From assembly GCA_022393335.1 (NCBI GenBank), contig JAJEKB010000852.1:53188-117187 (forward strand): 64,000 nt of DNA, read 5' to 3'. How positions within the stretch are numbered: position 1 is the first letter of the stretch; each line of letters begins with the position of its first letter. The position numbers and the translations under genes are program-made. Below the pieces are notes generated by a model. The model had not been told where the DNA came from. It saw nothing but the letters and a program-made list of their open reading frames with translations, and made no database searches. Below, piece by piece: positions 1 to 12,900 of the stretch. The DNA is from Macrotrachela quadricornifera. Its lineage: Eukaryota; Rotifera; Eurotatoria; Philodinida; Philodinidae.

Positions 1-1335
1 CCATTAAAAAATTGTATTGAACGTTCAAGACGTGGATTATCTTGTAAAGTATTTTTAATCGCATATATTTTATAATCTGTAAATGTAATTCGTCGTAAAA
101 TTTTCCATTCTAAATATGTTAATTGTGCAGCTAATGTTTGAGATTCAATATTATTAAAAGCAAGTGAAACAGTTTTATTTTTTGTTTGATTTCTTACAGT
201 CATTTGACGCATCCAATCAAATGACGGTCTAAAAAAAATTAAAATTTTATTTTATAACAAAAAAAATATCAACATACATTTGTGAAAGATCAACTAATTT
301 CATACATTCAATATCACCTGATAATTCAATAAGATGTTCCATTTTTTCACATGTTTCTTTTAATCTTTTGTCAAGATCAAAATGCATTGGAAAATTTTTC
401 ATCCAAAAACTAAAATATATAAGAAAGAAAAAAATACAAATAGATATTTTCTTTTTTGCTTTTTAATAACATACTTATAAGCATGACAAATACGTAATTG
501 ATATTCTTTATAAAAACGTTTTTCATTTATATTTATTGCTTTTTTATAATCATCATTTGAATGTTTATATAAATTATATAACATATTACTTAAATATTCA
601 GATTCCATTATCCATTTATGCATGAGAAAAAATACATTTGGATATTCACTATCATCAATCAATGTTCCATTTGATTCTATTTATAAAAAAGAAATAAATG
701 AAATTATCAAAATAAAATATTCTTTTGCTTTTTTTTTTGAACTTACGAAATGAATCGATTAATGTACGAATTAATCGATTAAGTGTAGCTCCTTTTACAT
801 GAACACCAGATAATATTGGTTTATCTTCTTCAATATATTCAGGTGTTTTTTCACTTGATTCAGAACGTGCATCTGATTCTTCATCATCACCACCACCACT
901 ACTACTATTTATTTGTTGTTGATCAATTAATGTCACAGAATCATTGGTTATTCGAGGATTTATTAGTATAGAATTTGTTTGTAATTGAACTTTTTTACGA
1001 ACACGATTATGTTCATTAGGTTCAATTTCAAATGTTACTGGACTATCTTCATCTAAATCTTGTATATTTGATATAGCATGTGAACGTTTAATTGTTGTTG
1101 ATAATTTATTTGTATCAATATCAACACCACCAGTACGAGATTTTATTCGATGATCAACAATAGATGAACGTAAAATTAATGAAGGAGGAGGAGGAGGAGG
1201 AGGTGCAGGAGTAGTAGCAGAAGGTAATGATGGTACTGTTGGTAAAGTTGTTGTTGTTGTTGTTGATGATGATGATAGGAGTGTTTCATCAGACGATAAT
1301 GGCACCAATTGCTGTGGACTGCTAGTGGTGTTCAT
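1..1335 (-). CDS. RASGRP: RasGRP-like Ras guanine nucleotide exchange factor (5' part, runs off window)
   Basis: Exons on the minus strand are 1335-747, 676-475, 409-278 and 228-<1; phase is kept at every join and splice sites are GT..AG. Family role: RasGRPs load GTP onto Ras/Rap at membranes. The first ~170 residues are low-complexity (Ser/Thr, poly-Pro, acidic). From about residue 185 there is a RasGEF N-terminal (REM) motif (VKGATLNRLIRTLIDSF, NGTLIDDSEYPNVFFLMHKW) with the spacing typical of RasGRP. The CDC25 catalytic domain begins near residue 308 (PSFDWMRQMTVRN, LAAQLTYLEWKILRRITF, NPRLERSIQFFN). The start is the first Met of exon 1, after an upstream stop. The rest of CDC25 and any EF-hand/C1 domains lie outside the window, so calcium or DAG control cannot be judged. 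The long Pro/Ser N-terminus is longer than in vertebrate RasGRPs. Confidence 0.85.
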
Positions 1336-2036
1336 TGTTGATATTTATTGACATGAACTAAAAGCAAAAGAAAAATAAAGGTATAATAAAAAAAACAAGA
1401 ATTTCCCTCTTTTTCCCATGAGAATGATCGATAGAGACAAAATGAAATTTACAGCTGATGCTACATATGTTTCTTCCTTTTTCTTTGTCGTTGATAAAAT
1501 AATATTGATACCCGTAAAATGAAAGTGATGATGATGTTGATAATGACGTACATGTAAACAATATATATATACTTATTTTTTAACTGAACTTTAGCATTCC
1601 AAATAGATGTAGGAGGAGAGATGAAGAAATAAAAAAAAACGAGAAAGAGTTACTATATGTATGTCAACGTCATCATTTGACATAAGCGCACCCATACATC
1701 CTGCTTTCTTTTACTCTTTACGTCATTCATTTAACAAGAAATAAAAACCATTTTATTTTAAATTATATTTGGCCAATAAGAAAATAAAACATCTTGTATA
1801 TACTAATAATATTTTATGTGTTTGCAAGAAATATTTATCTATATAATACTTACCATATGTTATTTGTAAAATACACCGCTACATTTCGTAGTGGTGTCGA
1901 CGAACGATGATAATCAATCATTCAATCGACGAACTAATGATGCATGTTCGAGATTGTGACTTGTTGTCTATTCAACATAGTAAAGCGTAGAGTAAGAGAA
2001 GAAAAAAAATCCGAAGAGAGTAGCGTTGATAATGCT

Positions 2037-2073
2037 TGATGACGAGGACGATGATGATGACGACGACGACGAC

Positions 2074-2118
<45 letters not shown>
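2037..2118. repeat. (GAT/GAC)n trinucleotide tract
   Basis: About 27 consecutive GAT/GAC triplets. They read as poly-Asp on the plus strand and poly-Ser on the minus strand. The flanking sequence has no coding character, so this is called a microsatellite. Confidence 0.9.
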
Positions 2119-2414
2119 CTAGAAATGTTGTGTGCGAACATACGCGAAAGAAAAAAAAAAGAAAAAGAAAAAAAAAAAGATTCCTGTTTCAATAGCAAGA
2201 AACAACTAGCTCATTGAATGGGTGGGATCTTCAGCGCACTCGCTCGCTTGCTGTCAAAGAACAAATGCAAAAAAGAAACGCACGTCGGATGGTAGCAGTA
2301 GACTAAAGGGGTGGAGTGGCTAAAAATAGCGAATTGTAAGCGTTTGCGAACGCGCACATAGCATCATATTCTGTTTCTTTCTCAGGCGTGTGCGTATTCC
2401 AGAAACAACGTTGT

Positions 2415-2416
<2 letters not shown>

Positions 2417-2447
<31 letters not shown>
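2417..2447. repeat. (CT)n microsatellite
   Basis: About 15 CT units upstream of the RasGRP gene. The minus-strand reading gives alternating Arg-Glu, which is an artefact. Confidence 0.9.
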
Positions 2448-2452
<5 letters not shown>

Positions 2453-3500
2453 CTTGTTGGTTCTTCTTATTTCGTTGACGACTGTTGTTGAACAGAAATG
2501 TACGCGTATGCCAGTTAAAAAGACGGATAGATAGCGCGCATACGCTTGATGAGGGTGATTCAAGGAAAAGCGAGAGAAAGAGAGTCAAAATCGTCTCGCT
2601 ATTCCGCACATCCAGGGTTTATATATTCTCATTGATGGGTAACAGAACAAGATATAATAAAAGAAAAAGATTTTGCGAACGGAACATGAAAATAGATAAC
2701 ATTATACATTGTGTATACGACAGTGACATATCTATGTCTTATTTGAAACAAATTGATTGAGAGACATGAATAAATATTTTTGATGTATTGTTATTCTTAT
2801 CAAGCATAGAATAGATTTCTTGATGAAGATAATACTCACACGATGTCACTACTGACAATAATATTAGAAATGATACATTCTTTTTCTTCTTCATTTTATG
2901 TTTTATTCTTCATCTTTTGACGTGTACACAAAAAACACTATAGATAAAAATGGCATACTGCTAGTCAAATGGGTGTTTGTTGCAATGACGAAAAAGAGGA
3001 CGTGCAATGAAAAAAAAAGCAAACGACGGGCGAACTTGTTCTCTTCTCGTTTCCTTTACTATACTGCTACTGCTGACTGTCTGTCATTCCATTATTTCTT
3101 TCCCTTTCTCCGTTCTTACGATCCTTGTAAGCTTAGCAATATGTGTATGTGTGTATGCGAACACATACACGCACATAAAAATAGACGTTTTTCAACTAAA
3201 CTAAACTGGTTGATGACGAAAAAAACATACATATTGTGTGCCAATCTCATACGCATGTAGTACTAAAGATTTGTGTCGTTGGCCACTTGAACACACGAAC
3301 ACATGAATGCTCTCCAATGATCCGGTATAAGTTTATACCAATGAAAAGAAAAAAGAAAGAGATGAAGAACCAAAAAAAAAAAGGAGAAAAAAACTCGAGT
3401 CTACTACCGGAAGCATCTCGCTTCATCATCATCGTTATAGGAAGTAAGTATAATAAAAAAAAAAAAAGAAAAAAAAATCGAAGGTATTGCTAATATAAGA

Positions 3501-5940
3501 CGATATTTATTTAATCAAAATTTATCTGTCAAAGTTTATTATTATTATTGATAATATCAAAAAAAGTTTCTATTTTTTTTTTTTCATATTTATCCTTTAA
3601 GAATTTAAAAGTTTGCTATGTTATTTTTTTTTTATTAATGTCATACAAACTATTATTTGAATAATAATGCTAACGACAAAAAAGAAGAATCGTCAAGATT
3701 ACATATACTTTTTAATTTCCGACATCTATGATCCATAGCAAAATAAAGCATACAGATATATATGTATGTAAAGAGAAAGAAAATCGTGATTGCTGTTTTA
3801 TATATGTTACAAATCTATTTAAAGTATGAAATTTTTAATATTGAATAAGTTAAATGAACTTAAATTAACACAATTTATAAAATCACACTTTTTTCCCGTC
3901 GTTTCATATATATATATATATATGTTGATCTACTTGATGAAAGTAACACGCAATTACTGATTTAATATTATATTTTTTTTCACCATTTGTTTCTTAAGTA
4001 CTATTTTCTTTCTATAGCTTTTATCTTTTATCTACATCTCGATAAAAAATCAAACATTTATATTGTACTTTTTGAATAAATAAATACATGGACTTATTCT
4101 ACTCATTGGCCTCTTTTTTTTTTCAAATACGATAACAAATCTATTCAATGAGCAATCCGTTCCAATCTATTTTTTTTTCTTCTTTTAGATCTAAAGAACG
4201 GAATCATTCATGTGTTTTTTCCTATCAACACAACGGAAGAGAGTAAATGGAGAAATATTGTAGGTAAAAGCAATGAAAAAGAAAAAATGCCGATAGATAT
4301 GATTCTATCAATAATGATGCATCAAGTTCTTGAATAAGTAGAAGAGAAAAAAAAATCATATATGACTCAACAATGCGTCAATTCTAATTTAATATTTGAT
4401 TATTTGAAAATAATTCTTATCAATATATTCATATTAATTATAGGAAAATCTAGAAAATATTTCTTATAATAATTAATTAATTCGAACTGAAATATCGATG
4501 AATAGTTCACAAATATTCGAAGAATGATTATTGTGAAACGTACGCAATAAAACATTTATATAAAGTATTTCACGTAGATATTACTGTATAATATTCAATT
4601 AATTATATAAATCATATTATTTAGAAAAAACTGACACAAATGTCGTAGATTAAAAGTGTCTTATGTTAGGTAAAGTTGAGTTGTACAATATTTAATTTTT
4701 TGTATTTAAATTTTTAAATAACGTTCAACTTAAAATAACATAGTAGAATATTAAATAAAGAAATATTCAATAATTGATGTAAACTATTATTTTTTTTTTA
4801 AGTTGATAAAGACGTTATTTAAAAACCTTTATTCTTCACTAAACAAGGTTATTTTTGTTAAGAGTATTAATTATGAGATTTATTCATGGATGAATAGTGG
4901 ATATTTATTACTTTTTAAAGAGATAGTTCATGACTGAATCGAACATTTCTATAGTAGAAGTTCATACAACAAATGTTACCCTACTTCTTTGATCTGCGCA
5001 AATGAAAGAATATGTAAAAACAAATCTATAAAACGAAAATTTCAGCCTTTTCTGAATGATTCTTGAATAGTTATAGAAGAAATATTGAAACTATCCGCAT
5101 TAAGTGCCGAAGTAATGATAAGATTTTTTCTTTTTTTCTAAAAATTAATCAAATCAAATTCAATTATACTTCAAAAGATAGAGCAGGTTTTGCTCAACAA
5201 AACTATAGGTAGATTTTGCTTAAATAATTCTTAAATGTATTTATGGCAGATCAATATATGAAAAATAACACAAAAATTTGCAATATTTTATGCTAGTTTT
5301 TAGTATTCAATGAAAAAAAAAATGTCAAAAATGTATTCAAGCTTAGATTGGTTTCTTATGGGTTCGATAGAGCTGAAAAAATTGCATTAGATGCGTCTAA
5401 AAAAGTGTCTAAAAGTATTGCATATAATACGTTAATTCACAGTTCAAAAGGTGAAAGAAAATTACCTTTATATGACACTTTCTTATAGTTGTTTCGAAAT
5501 TTTTCAATGAAATGACAATATGTCCGGGATTTTTTCCTCGAGCTAAAGAGTAAATCATATAGAATACTTAGAATAAATTTCTTATTATAGTTAGAAAGTT
5601 GATCTAATAATGTATTATACATAAAGATGATTTTCTTTATATTCTCTAGAATTACTATAGTTGGCTAGATAATACTATTAAAATTAAATATTCGAATGGA
5701 ACATTAGGATATTTAATAAAAAAGACAGCATGGATTCTATTCTATCTACTTTTTTTCATTTCATGTTTTAAAAGTAAAACAGTTGTACAATGTTCAATTT
5801 TTGCAGAAGAATCATATGTCTTTGATGACCTTTTTTTTGTAGAAATCTATTTCATTTTTGTGCATGCGACAAATTTTCATTTCGACACTGTCGCATCTAA
5901 ATCAGTTAGTGTCTAGTCAACTAAGAACAGCCTATATAAA
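3501..5940. other. AT-rich intergenic stretch, nothing recognised
   Basis: Only short ORFs (61 aa or less), homopolymer runs and a (TA)n tract near 3907-3921. No splice-coherent coding sequence, RNA gene or element end was recognised. Confidence 0.5.
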
Positions 5941-5949
5941 ATAAATACT

Positions 5950-6715
5950 TAGAAGTATCCAAAAGTAATGATTGAGATTCCTTGTTTTCTTATAGAAAAC
6001 TCGAAAAATTTTTTTTATAGGATGATAGAGAAAACAACGCTCTATTTTTCTATGCTATTTGATCACTCTTCAAGTAATAACATAATAATAAAATAGAAGA
6101 TAGAAACTATTTTTGTTGAAAACTTAACTATCGATTGAAGGCGATTAAATGGCTACGCTTTGCATTTTAATTTTCAATCACTTAACATGTTGTATTAGAA
6201 AAAAAATATATCACAAGATGCAGTATGAAAAGCTGTACAATACACAAAGCAAAACTTATTTTATTTGTCCACTTCTTGATTTTGAAAAAGTAAAATTTTA
6301 TACCATCAGTTTTCTCTGTTCCAAAAAACAATTCTTTTCTACATCAAGAAAAATTTCTTTCTTATTATTTCAGTTATAAAACAAGCAATCTTTTGTAAGT
6401 TGTAGAGCTTTTCACGCTACATATGGTGATAGATTTTATTTTCTGATATAACATTTTAAGTGATTGAAAACTGAAATGCAAAGCGTAGCCACTTAATCTG
6501 TCTCAATCGATAGTTAGGTTTTTGACAAAAAAGTTTCTATCTTTCATTTTACTACTATGTTATTAGTTGAAGAGTGATCAAATAATATCAAAAAAAAATT
6601 AGAGGCTCATTTTCTCTATCATGCCGTAAAAAAAGAAATTTTCTTCAAGCTTTCTATAAGAAAATAAGATCCCTCTGCCACTACTTTTGGGTACCCCTAA
6701 CTATTTTAGGCATAG
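5950..6715. mobile_element. Foldback/MITE-like element with ~220-bp inverted arms
   Basis: A left arm (about 5955-6185) and a right arm (about 6455-6705) are imperfect inverted copies. Matching blocks include TGGCTACGCTTTGCATTT (left, 6150-6167) against AAATGCAAAGCGTAGCCA (right, 6474-6491), the block around the ATCGATTG/CAATCGAT pair, and a TTTTCTTATAGAAA block near the outer ends. The loop is about 270 bp and has no transposase-like ORF. Outer limits and target-site duplication are not resolved. Confidence 0.7.
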
Positions 6716-8380
6716 CTATATTTTAGGCAACAACTTTAGATTTTGATTTTACCTAACATAGAATATACGCTAAACAAATCTGATACTTAGTTTGTCAAAA
6801 CTCGTTTAGTAAATCTTTGTTGTTTTTCGTACAGACATCTGTTTTATGCAGACTAAGAGCTGATTGATATAAATAGATCATTTCAAAGTAGCATATTGTT
6901 GATATAGGATCAAGTATCAAGAAAAACTGTATACGAGAAGTGTTCATGTCGTAATTCATAAAAACTCATGAAACATATCGATGCAGAATCTCTCGTCCTT
7001 GAAAAATTACAGGTTTTTTTCACAACATCCAACTGTCTTTATATATACTTTTTATAAAATATATACGGACGAAGGAAGAATTTATGTAGGACTTTGAGAT
7101 ATTATATATTATAATCTTATGTGCACTTCAAAACAGTAGAAAGATTGTTATAGTATCTATTGTCGTATATGAATAAAAATCTGTTCAAAATAATATGTTA
7201 TTGCCAGATATTCTGTGAAAAAAATTCATTCTTCGTCTTTGACAATCAAATGATCAACCATCTAGTTTAACCTACAGCAAAGTGTCATGGTACATGTTTC
7301 AAACTAGTGACAAAATCGTTATATTATTTTTTGTTCTTTGAAAATAATAAAAAAATTTAAAATAGGTAATTACTTTACTAGTTTCTGAAAAATCAGAAAC
7401 TGGTTGAAAATAATTTCAACGATGGAAATTTGCTATAATAAAATTTCTCATTGTAGATATTTCTATGTACAATTGTTCATGAACCAGTCGATTTGACTTA
7501 GACAAATATTTCGAAGATTATCTATTTCTTCGATCATTACTGTCGTTCAGTCTAGGTGAATTTAATGATAATAATAGCGTTAGATGTGTTAAAAAAGTAT
7601 ACATAAAGATTAAATTAATCAAATAAAAATAATAAAAACGTTTTGACCTATTCTTCATAGATTTTTCAAAATAATTAAACGTGTAAATATGTAATACAAT
7701 TTCAACTTAAAGTTTTAACAATAATTGTTGAAATATAAAAGTCGATACTTAACGTATTAAATATGTTCTCTTATACAAGTAGATCTATTTAGTCATCGAC
7801 ACTTGGTGAATTTTTCAAAAATATAATAACATCCGATTAATAATATTGATCTGAACATTCTAATAACATATTTTGATTGTCAAATCGAAGATGTACAATC
7901 GATTTTAATATTGAAAGAGAACAAGAGCTCATTGTTACCAGAATATTTTTTGCAATGTTTTTCACAAGAAACATTTTCACAAATGAATCCTGTACACGAT
8001 TACTTCTCCTGGCTTGATGTTAAACGAAACATACAATTCAAAATTCGAGCGTATGTGGTGTACCACACCGTGATACCATTAACCGAAAGTGAGAAGTATT
8101 CTCGAAAATATACCTAAAAATTCAAATGCATTTTCTTGGCAAATAATAGTAAATATGTCATGTTTTTTATTTACACATCTACAATAAATATTTCAAGAGA
8201 ATTTCATTTTGATTTTTCGTCTTCATATGAATGACGATCTAATCTAAATTTTGTGTTATTTACGAAAAAAATAAATGATTCTTTCTTTCTTTTTCAATCA
8301 AATTCATTTCTATAAAAGCTTATAATTACTTCGTATTTCAATCTGAATTTTAAAAATATTCGTACCCATTCTTATTTTTC
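6716..8380. other. AT-rich intergenic stretch, nothing recognised
   Basis: No ORF of coding quality was seen. The 68-aa ORF at 7911-8117 has no recognisable family and no supporting splice context. Confidence 0.4.
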
Positions 8381-8382
8381 TA

Positions 8383-9100
8383 GTTCTATTTGGCGTTCAA
8401 TCTGCTTATAGTACAGCAAACAATTGCTGCATTAAATATTACGACTACAAGCGGTACAAATGTTTCAAGCTCATCAGGTTTTATCATTTCAATATGTCCT
8501 GGTACTATGTATGAAAGAACATGCGTATTTGCTCATAAACTATACGACACCTGTTCCGGCAATTCACCTGGTCGAATTCATACTCAAACAAATGGATTGT
8601 CACAATTTTGACTCAATGTACCTGCTACATTGAATGAAGTAAATTTTAATCCAGATGTTAATGTTAACTCACCAATTAATTATGCCTTCAGTGGTAGTAC
8701 GGCTGCCTGGTGTTAGCGTGGATGATGCTCTCATTTTAAATGTGAATAGTGTAAATATTGTTGATCCATTTTTTCCAGTAGGTGATTTTTCAGCTGAACA
8801 GGTCTCCATCTCTTTAGGAAATCCAGATCCATCAACAAATGGTTATCATTATCATATTGTATCGGGCTGTGCGCTAAGTTCACCATCTGACAGTATATCA
8901 ATGTGTTTATCTAATTCTTCCTGCTTTGCAAATATCGCTAATTACAATATATCAACATTTTCATCCTAATGTAATCTGATTGTGATTGGAATAGTTAAAG
9001 ATGAACATATTATTTATGGGCTTTATACATCGACAGAAGTACTGACAAGACTACAAACAACCTTACAGTGCTCGTTCATATATTCATTATTCATTTAGTT
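8383..9100 (+). pseudogene. Decayed gene for a Ser/Thr/Asn-rich, probably extracellular protein
   Basis: An acceptor-like tract (ends TTTTTCTAG at 8382) leads into a reading with protein-like composition (8390-8611: Ser/Thr-rich, three Cys). A stop ends it, and a second related-looking segment follows in another frame (8655-8969: NPDPSTNGYHYHIVSGC, several Cys and NxS/T sites). Between them an in-frame stop and a frame change interrupt the reading. Composition suggests a secreted or surface protein. No family is recognised, and the pseudogene status rests on the frame breaks. Confidence 0.4.
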
Positions 9101-10149
9101 CCATCTTATTAAGTTCTAAATCTAGTTCTTTATAGAATAACAATACGACAAAGAGTACAGAATTCATTATATCCAATTCATTTCGATTAGGATAAATTGA
9201 GAAAAACGAGACGGAAGAGGAATGAGAATAGATTACATGTATTATAGCATAGCCAAACCTTTCCGATTAATAAAACTATATGCTTCAAATTCTTCTTTTA
9301 TAGGTAACAAGTGGGTTTAATATTTTGGTAGGTAGACCGCGTGTATGATATGTTTTGATGGAACACAGTGACTTGTTCTACTTTTATTTTTATTAGAATT
9401 ATTTTTCTTCTTGCTTTTTGGTTCATTTTTAATATATCATCGTCTGTAAATAGAGATTGTACTGTTCTAAAAGTAAAACACCATTCAAGAAATCCAGTTC
9501 TATTTGAGATTCGATTGAAAGCATAAATTAACAGTCAAAACATGAGCACAAAATAGTGTAACCTCAAAATTTCAAGCATATATTTCCTCTGTCTACATTT
9601 TACCGATCAATTAGGGTCCATATTTTATGATCTACCATATCCGTACGCTTCACCTGCACATATAATAGTTTCATAACAGTTATAATTTGCACAGAACTGG
9701 AAGTAGTATTCTGTTGTGAAAATGTCACTTTCGATATTAGAAAATCACTGCTCTGTTATGACCGTAGCATTTCCAGTTCCAGAATGTCTCGGTTCTATGT
9801 CTGTCCAATGCAAGTTGTAGAATATGGATTGCAGATTATTGGTAAAATGTGGATGCAGAAGTGAGTTTGAAAGTTTGAACTTATGTGTCGAGCTTACGTT
9901 TTTTGATTACATTGATGATCAACAGCGATCCAACCGGCTTGATCATAATTTTCTCTATCTACTATCAAAGCAGAAAATAATCAACTAAATAAGGTGTCAG
10001 ACAGAAAATAGATATATTCTAAATAAAAAAGAATTTTAATAGAAAATTTATTCTTTTTTATTATTATTATTATTATTAACCGTTGATTTTTCATAAAGAA
10101 ATTTAAATACAAATTTCATCGATTTGTTGCCAATCAATTCAACGGCTAG

Positions 10150-10605
10150 CCTTAATACAATAAATGACTACGTTTTGAAACATCTGGCAATTTCGATGAA
10201 CCTAAAACTTTTTCAGAATTATTTTCAAGTGAACTAATAACACTTGAATGAACTTCTGCCCTTATGTGGCAAAGTAATCCTAAATTTTCTACAATATTTT
10301 TTGTTTTGATTGTTTCTTCGTTATTATTTGAAAATATTTGAGGATGAAAAGTATATATGATCTTCGGCATAAACAATTCTATGTTCAACTTTTAACTCTC
10401 TAGATAATTTCAAAAGAATTATTAAAAAAATTAATTTTTCAAAAATATTTTATCAATAAACAATTTTTTTTTGAATGTATATATTGTAAAACACAAGTTC
10501 TATTAAATAAAATCTGATCTCATCTTCATTCATAGATGCTATTTCAATTTTAGGATGTAAACTTCCATTTTCAACCAGCTTAATAACAAGCAATAACATA
10601 GTCTA
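10150..10605 (-). pseudogene. Possible decayed coding region, unrecognised
   Basis: The minus strand carries two protein-like pieces: about 10605-10500 (reads LVIKLVENGSLHPKIEIAS) and 10388-10152 (78 aa, reads through HPQIFSNNNEETIKTKN). They are separated by stops and a frame change at about 10400. An overlapping frame near 10400-10340 also looks coding (RELKVEHRIVYAEDHIYF), which fits a frameshift. No family is recognised, and chance ORFs remain possible. Confidence 0.25.
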
Positions 10606-10739
10606 AAATATGAGAATCTTTTAGAAAAACAAAAATTCAATTCGGCAGATTTCTTAATAAAATGTGCAATAAGCTTTAATCATATAAGAATTTCCATAAC
10701 TATAATGGAATAAAAATTGTCTTTCAACCTCTAATTATT

Positions 10740-11480
10740 GTCATGCTTCTTGCCAATATTCAAATTTCTGCAAAAAGGAAATTATATAAATTCCTGAAAT
10801 TTTGGAAATTACTACTATTTCCTGAGGAAATTTCATAGAAATTCCGACAATTACAAATACGATCAGGAATTTCCATGATTATTGAGAAATTCCCAACATT
10901 TCTACAGATTTATTTAAATATATCTTATAATTTAGTTATAACTATTGCTATTCCTACCTTCGATTAAGAGGAATTTCTAGAAATTACTAAAAGCTTTCTA
11001 TAATTTCTCCGTTATTACGAAAATTTTCTAGTAGCTTCCGAAAGTTTCTCCTAATCATAGGAAGATACAGCCACTGTTATAATTAAATTACAAGATAGAT
11101 TTAAATAAACCTATAGAAATTTTGGAAACTTCTCGGTAATTATCGAAATTTCCTGCTAGTTTCAGAAAACTTATCTGAGTTAGGATTAGATTCATTCATA
11201 ATTATATAATAACATTATATAAGATATCCCATAGAAGGTTTTATAGTTATATCCTGATCAAACCGTCTTCCTCAATCAGAAGAAATTTTTCGGAGTATGA
11301 GATTAGCCCAGAACGAATTATAATAAAATTATATGATATAGTTAGATAAATCGATGGAAATTTCGATAATTTCCTAGTCATTTACGCAACATTTCTTTAG
11401 CATGTCTTAATACGTTCGGAAATGTCTGTGTAATTTCCTTTTCTTCTGTTAGTAAGTTTGGAAATTTCCTATTCGAAAAC
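10740..11480. repeat. Degenerate repeat field rich in GGAAATTTCC-like palindromes
   Basis: The stretch repeatedly returns to GAAATTTC / GGAATTTCC / TTTCCGAAA words. Longer units such as TATAGAAATTTTGGAAAC (11121) and CGATGGAAATTTCGATAAT (11352) are each preceded by a similar AATTATA..ATATAT block, at spacings of very roughly 115-240 bp. Copies occur in both orientations. It is probably an old satellite or nested foldback remnant. Confidence 0.5.
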
Positions 11481-12480
11481 TCAAACATGACTGAAAAAGG
11501 GTCTAATAAATGGCAACAACTAATGATGCATCATTATCAAAAACAGATGATAAAACACAACTACCATCCAGTGATAAATGTTTAACTTAAAATATTGTTC
11601 ATAAAGAAAATGTGAAAAAAAGAAAAAGTTTTATCATTCAACTGAACGATAGATATATTTTTTTTTATTTTATTAAAGTAAATCAATCATGGTTATTATT
11701 ATTTTCTTTCTTATATTCATTCATTCTTTTATATTGATAAGCAGTCTATCAATTTCAGAAAACGTAAGTTCGTTTACATACCCATCAATATATAGTATCA
11801 TTTATCTCAAATCTAGAACTTGAACTATTAGTATTGTATTACATACAGATCAATAATTTTGACTTAGTCTGGTGATCTATCAGATCGACCGCATTGAACA
11901 CTACTACTAATACTTAAAATTACGTAGAAACATCCACTCATTGAATCAAGATATTTTATGAAATTATCTATTTCTATTGTAAGATGCAATAGCTCAGATA
12001 TACATATTGTAGAACATCCTATTGCATTGAATGTTAGAAAATAAAGTAAGTTTATGAAGACGAATCCTAACAAATTGATAAATATGAAACTCAATAAATA
12101 TTACATCAAACAATCTATATGAATATATCATGCTGCAATTGAAATCGATGTTTTTATTCATTGATAATCTTAGAAAAGCGTCTTTCATAGATCACACAAT
12201 TTTGAGGGTGAGGGAAAATTATCGATAAGTACTATTTTATCAAAAAAGCTTATGGTATATTCCTTATAACTAATAAGAAAGATAGTCATCCCTCGCTTTT
12301 TATTCATGCAAAAATCTGAATGAACATGATAGTAAACGATGATCGTATTTATGCTGTGGTTTGCATGTAACCCTAGACTCACAATCATGATCAGGGTCAA
12401 TTATCTTAAGCTAACTCGAATAATCTCGTTTTTTACTAGAAAATCAACAAAGAATACCAGTGTACGTGATAAATCATGAC
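11481..12480. other. Intergenic, short ORFs only
   Basis: Overlapping minus-strand ORFs of 64-76 aa lie at 11864-12400. They are in different frames, have no recognisable motif, and are treated as chance. Confidence 0.4.
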
Positions 12481-12900
12481 ATAATTTCCAGCAGTGGACA
12501 GATTTCCAGAAAAGGAAAATTTCCTGCTAAATATACACGTTTCGGAAATTGTCGTCATACAAAATACAAGTTTCACAGCATATCAGAAATTATTGTAACT
12601 ATCCACAAAATCATTCGAAACTTAAGAAAATCTTCTATTTGTTGTAGGTAGGATTTTGTAAATCTATATCTATCATATTATGTCTAGCTTATAATAATTG
12701 AGAAATTATGGAAACTACCTACTAACTGGAGGAAATTCTGTTGAAGAGATACAGTTAATTTCTGAAAATTTCTTTATCGTATAATGGTAATGATGGGAAT
12801 TTCTGAAAAGTTTATGCATATGCACATGAATACATTGTAATGATATTAGAGAAATTTCGTTTTTTGAAAATCTTAACATTCCTCGTAGTTTCATGATTAA
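12481..12900. repeat. Second block of GGAAATTTCC-like degenerate repeats
   Basis: Same words as at 10740-11480 (ATTTCCAGAAAAGGAAAATT at 12503, GAGAAATTATGGAAAC at 12699, GAATTTCTGAAAAG at 12796). It is separated from the first block by about 1 kb. Confidence 0.45.

Larger units (their letters stand above)
1336..3500. other. RasGRP 5' flank with simple repeats, no gene seen
   Basis: This is the presumed upstream/promoter region of the minus-strand RasGRP gene. It holds GA/CT and GAT tracts and scattered CGTCA half-sites resembling CREB half-sites, for example near 1668 and 1720. All ORFs here are low-complexity readings of the repeats, and no splice-coherent protein was found. Confidence 0.5.

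Noticed and set aside
2026..2217. Poly-Asp protein on plus / poly-Ser protein on minus
   Set aside because: Both are readings of one GAT/GAC microsatellite with no coding flank.
2303..2609. Arg-Glu/Ser-Leu repeat ORFs
   Set aside because: Caused by the (CT)n tract; no splice context or conserved residues.
10740..12900. CRISPR-like array
   Set aside because: Repeats are degenerate, in both orientations and without regular spacers, and the DNA is eukaryotic.
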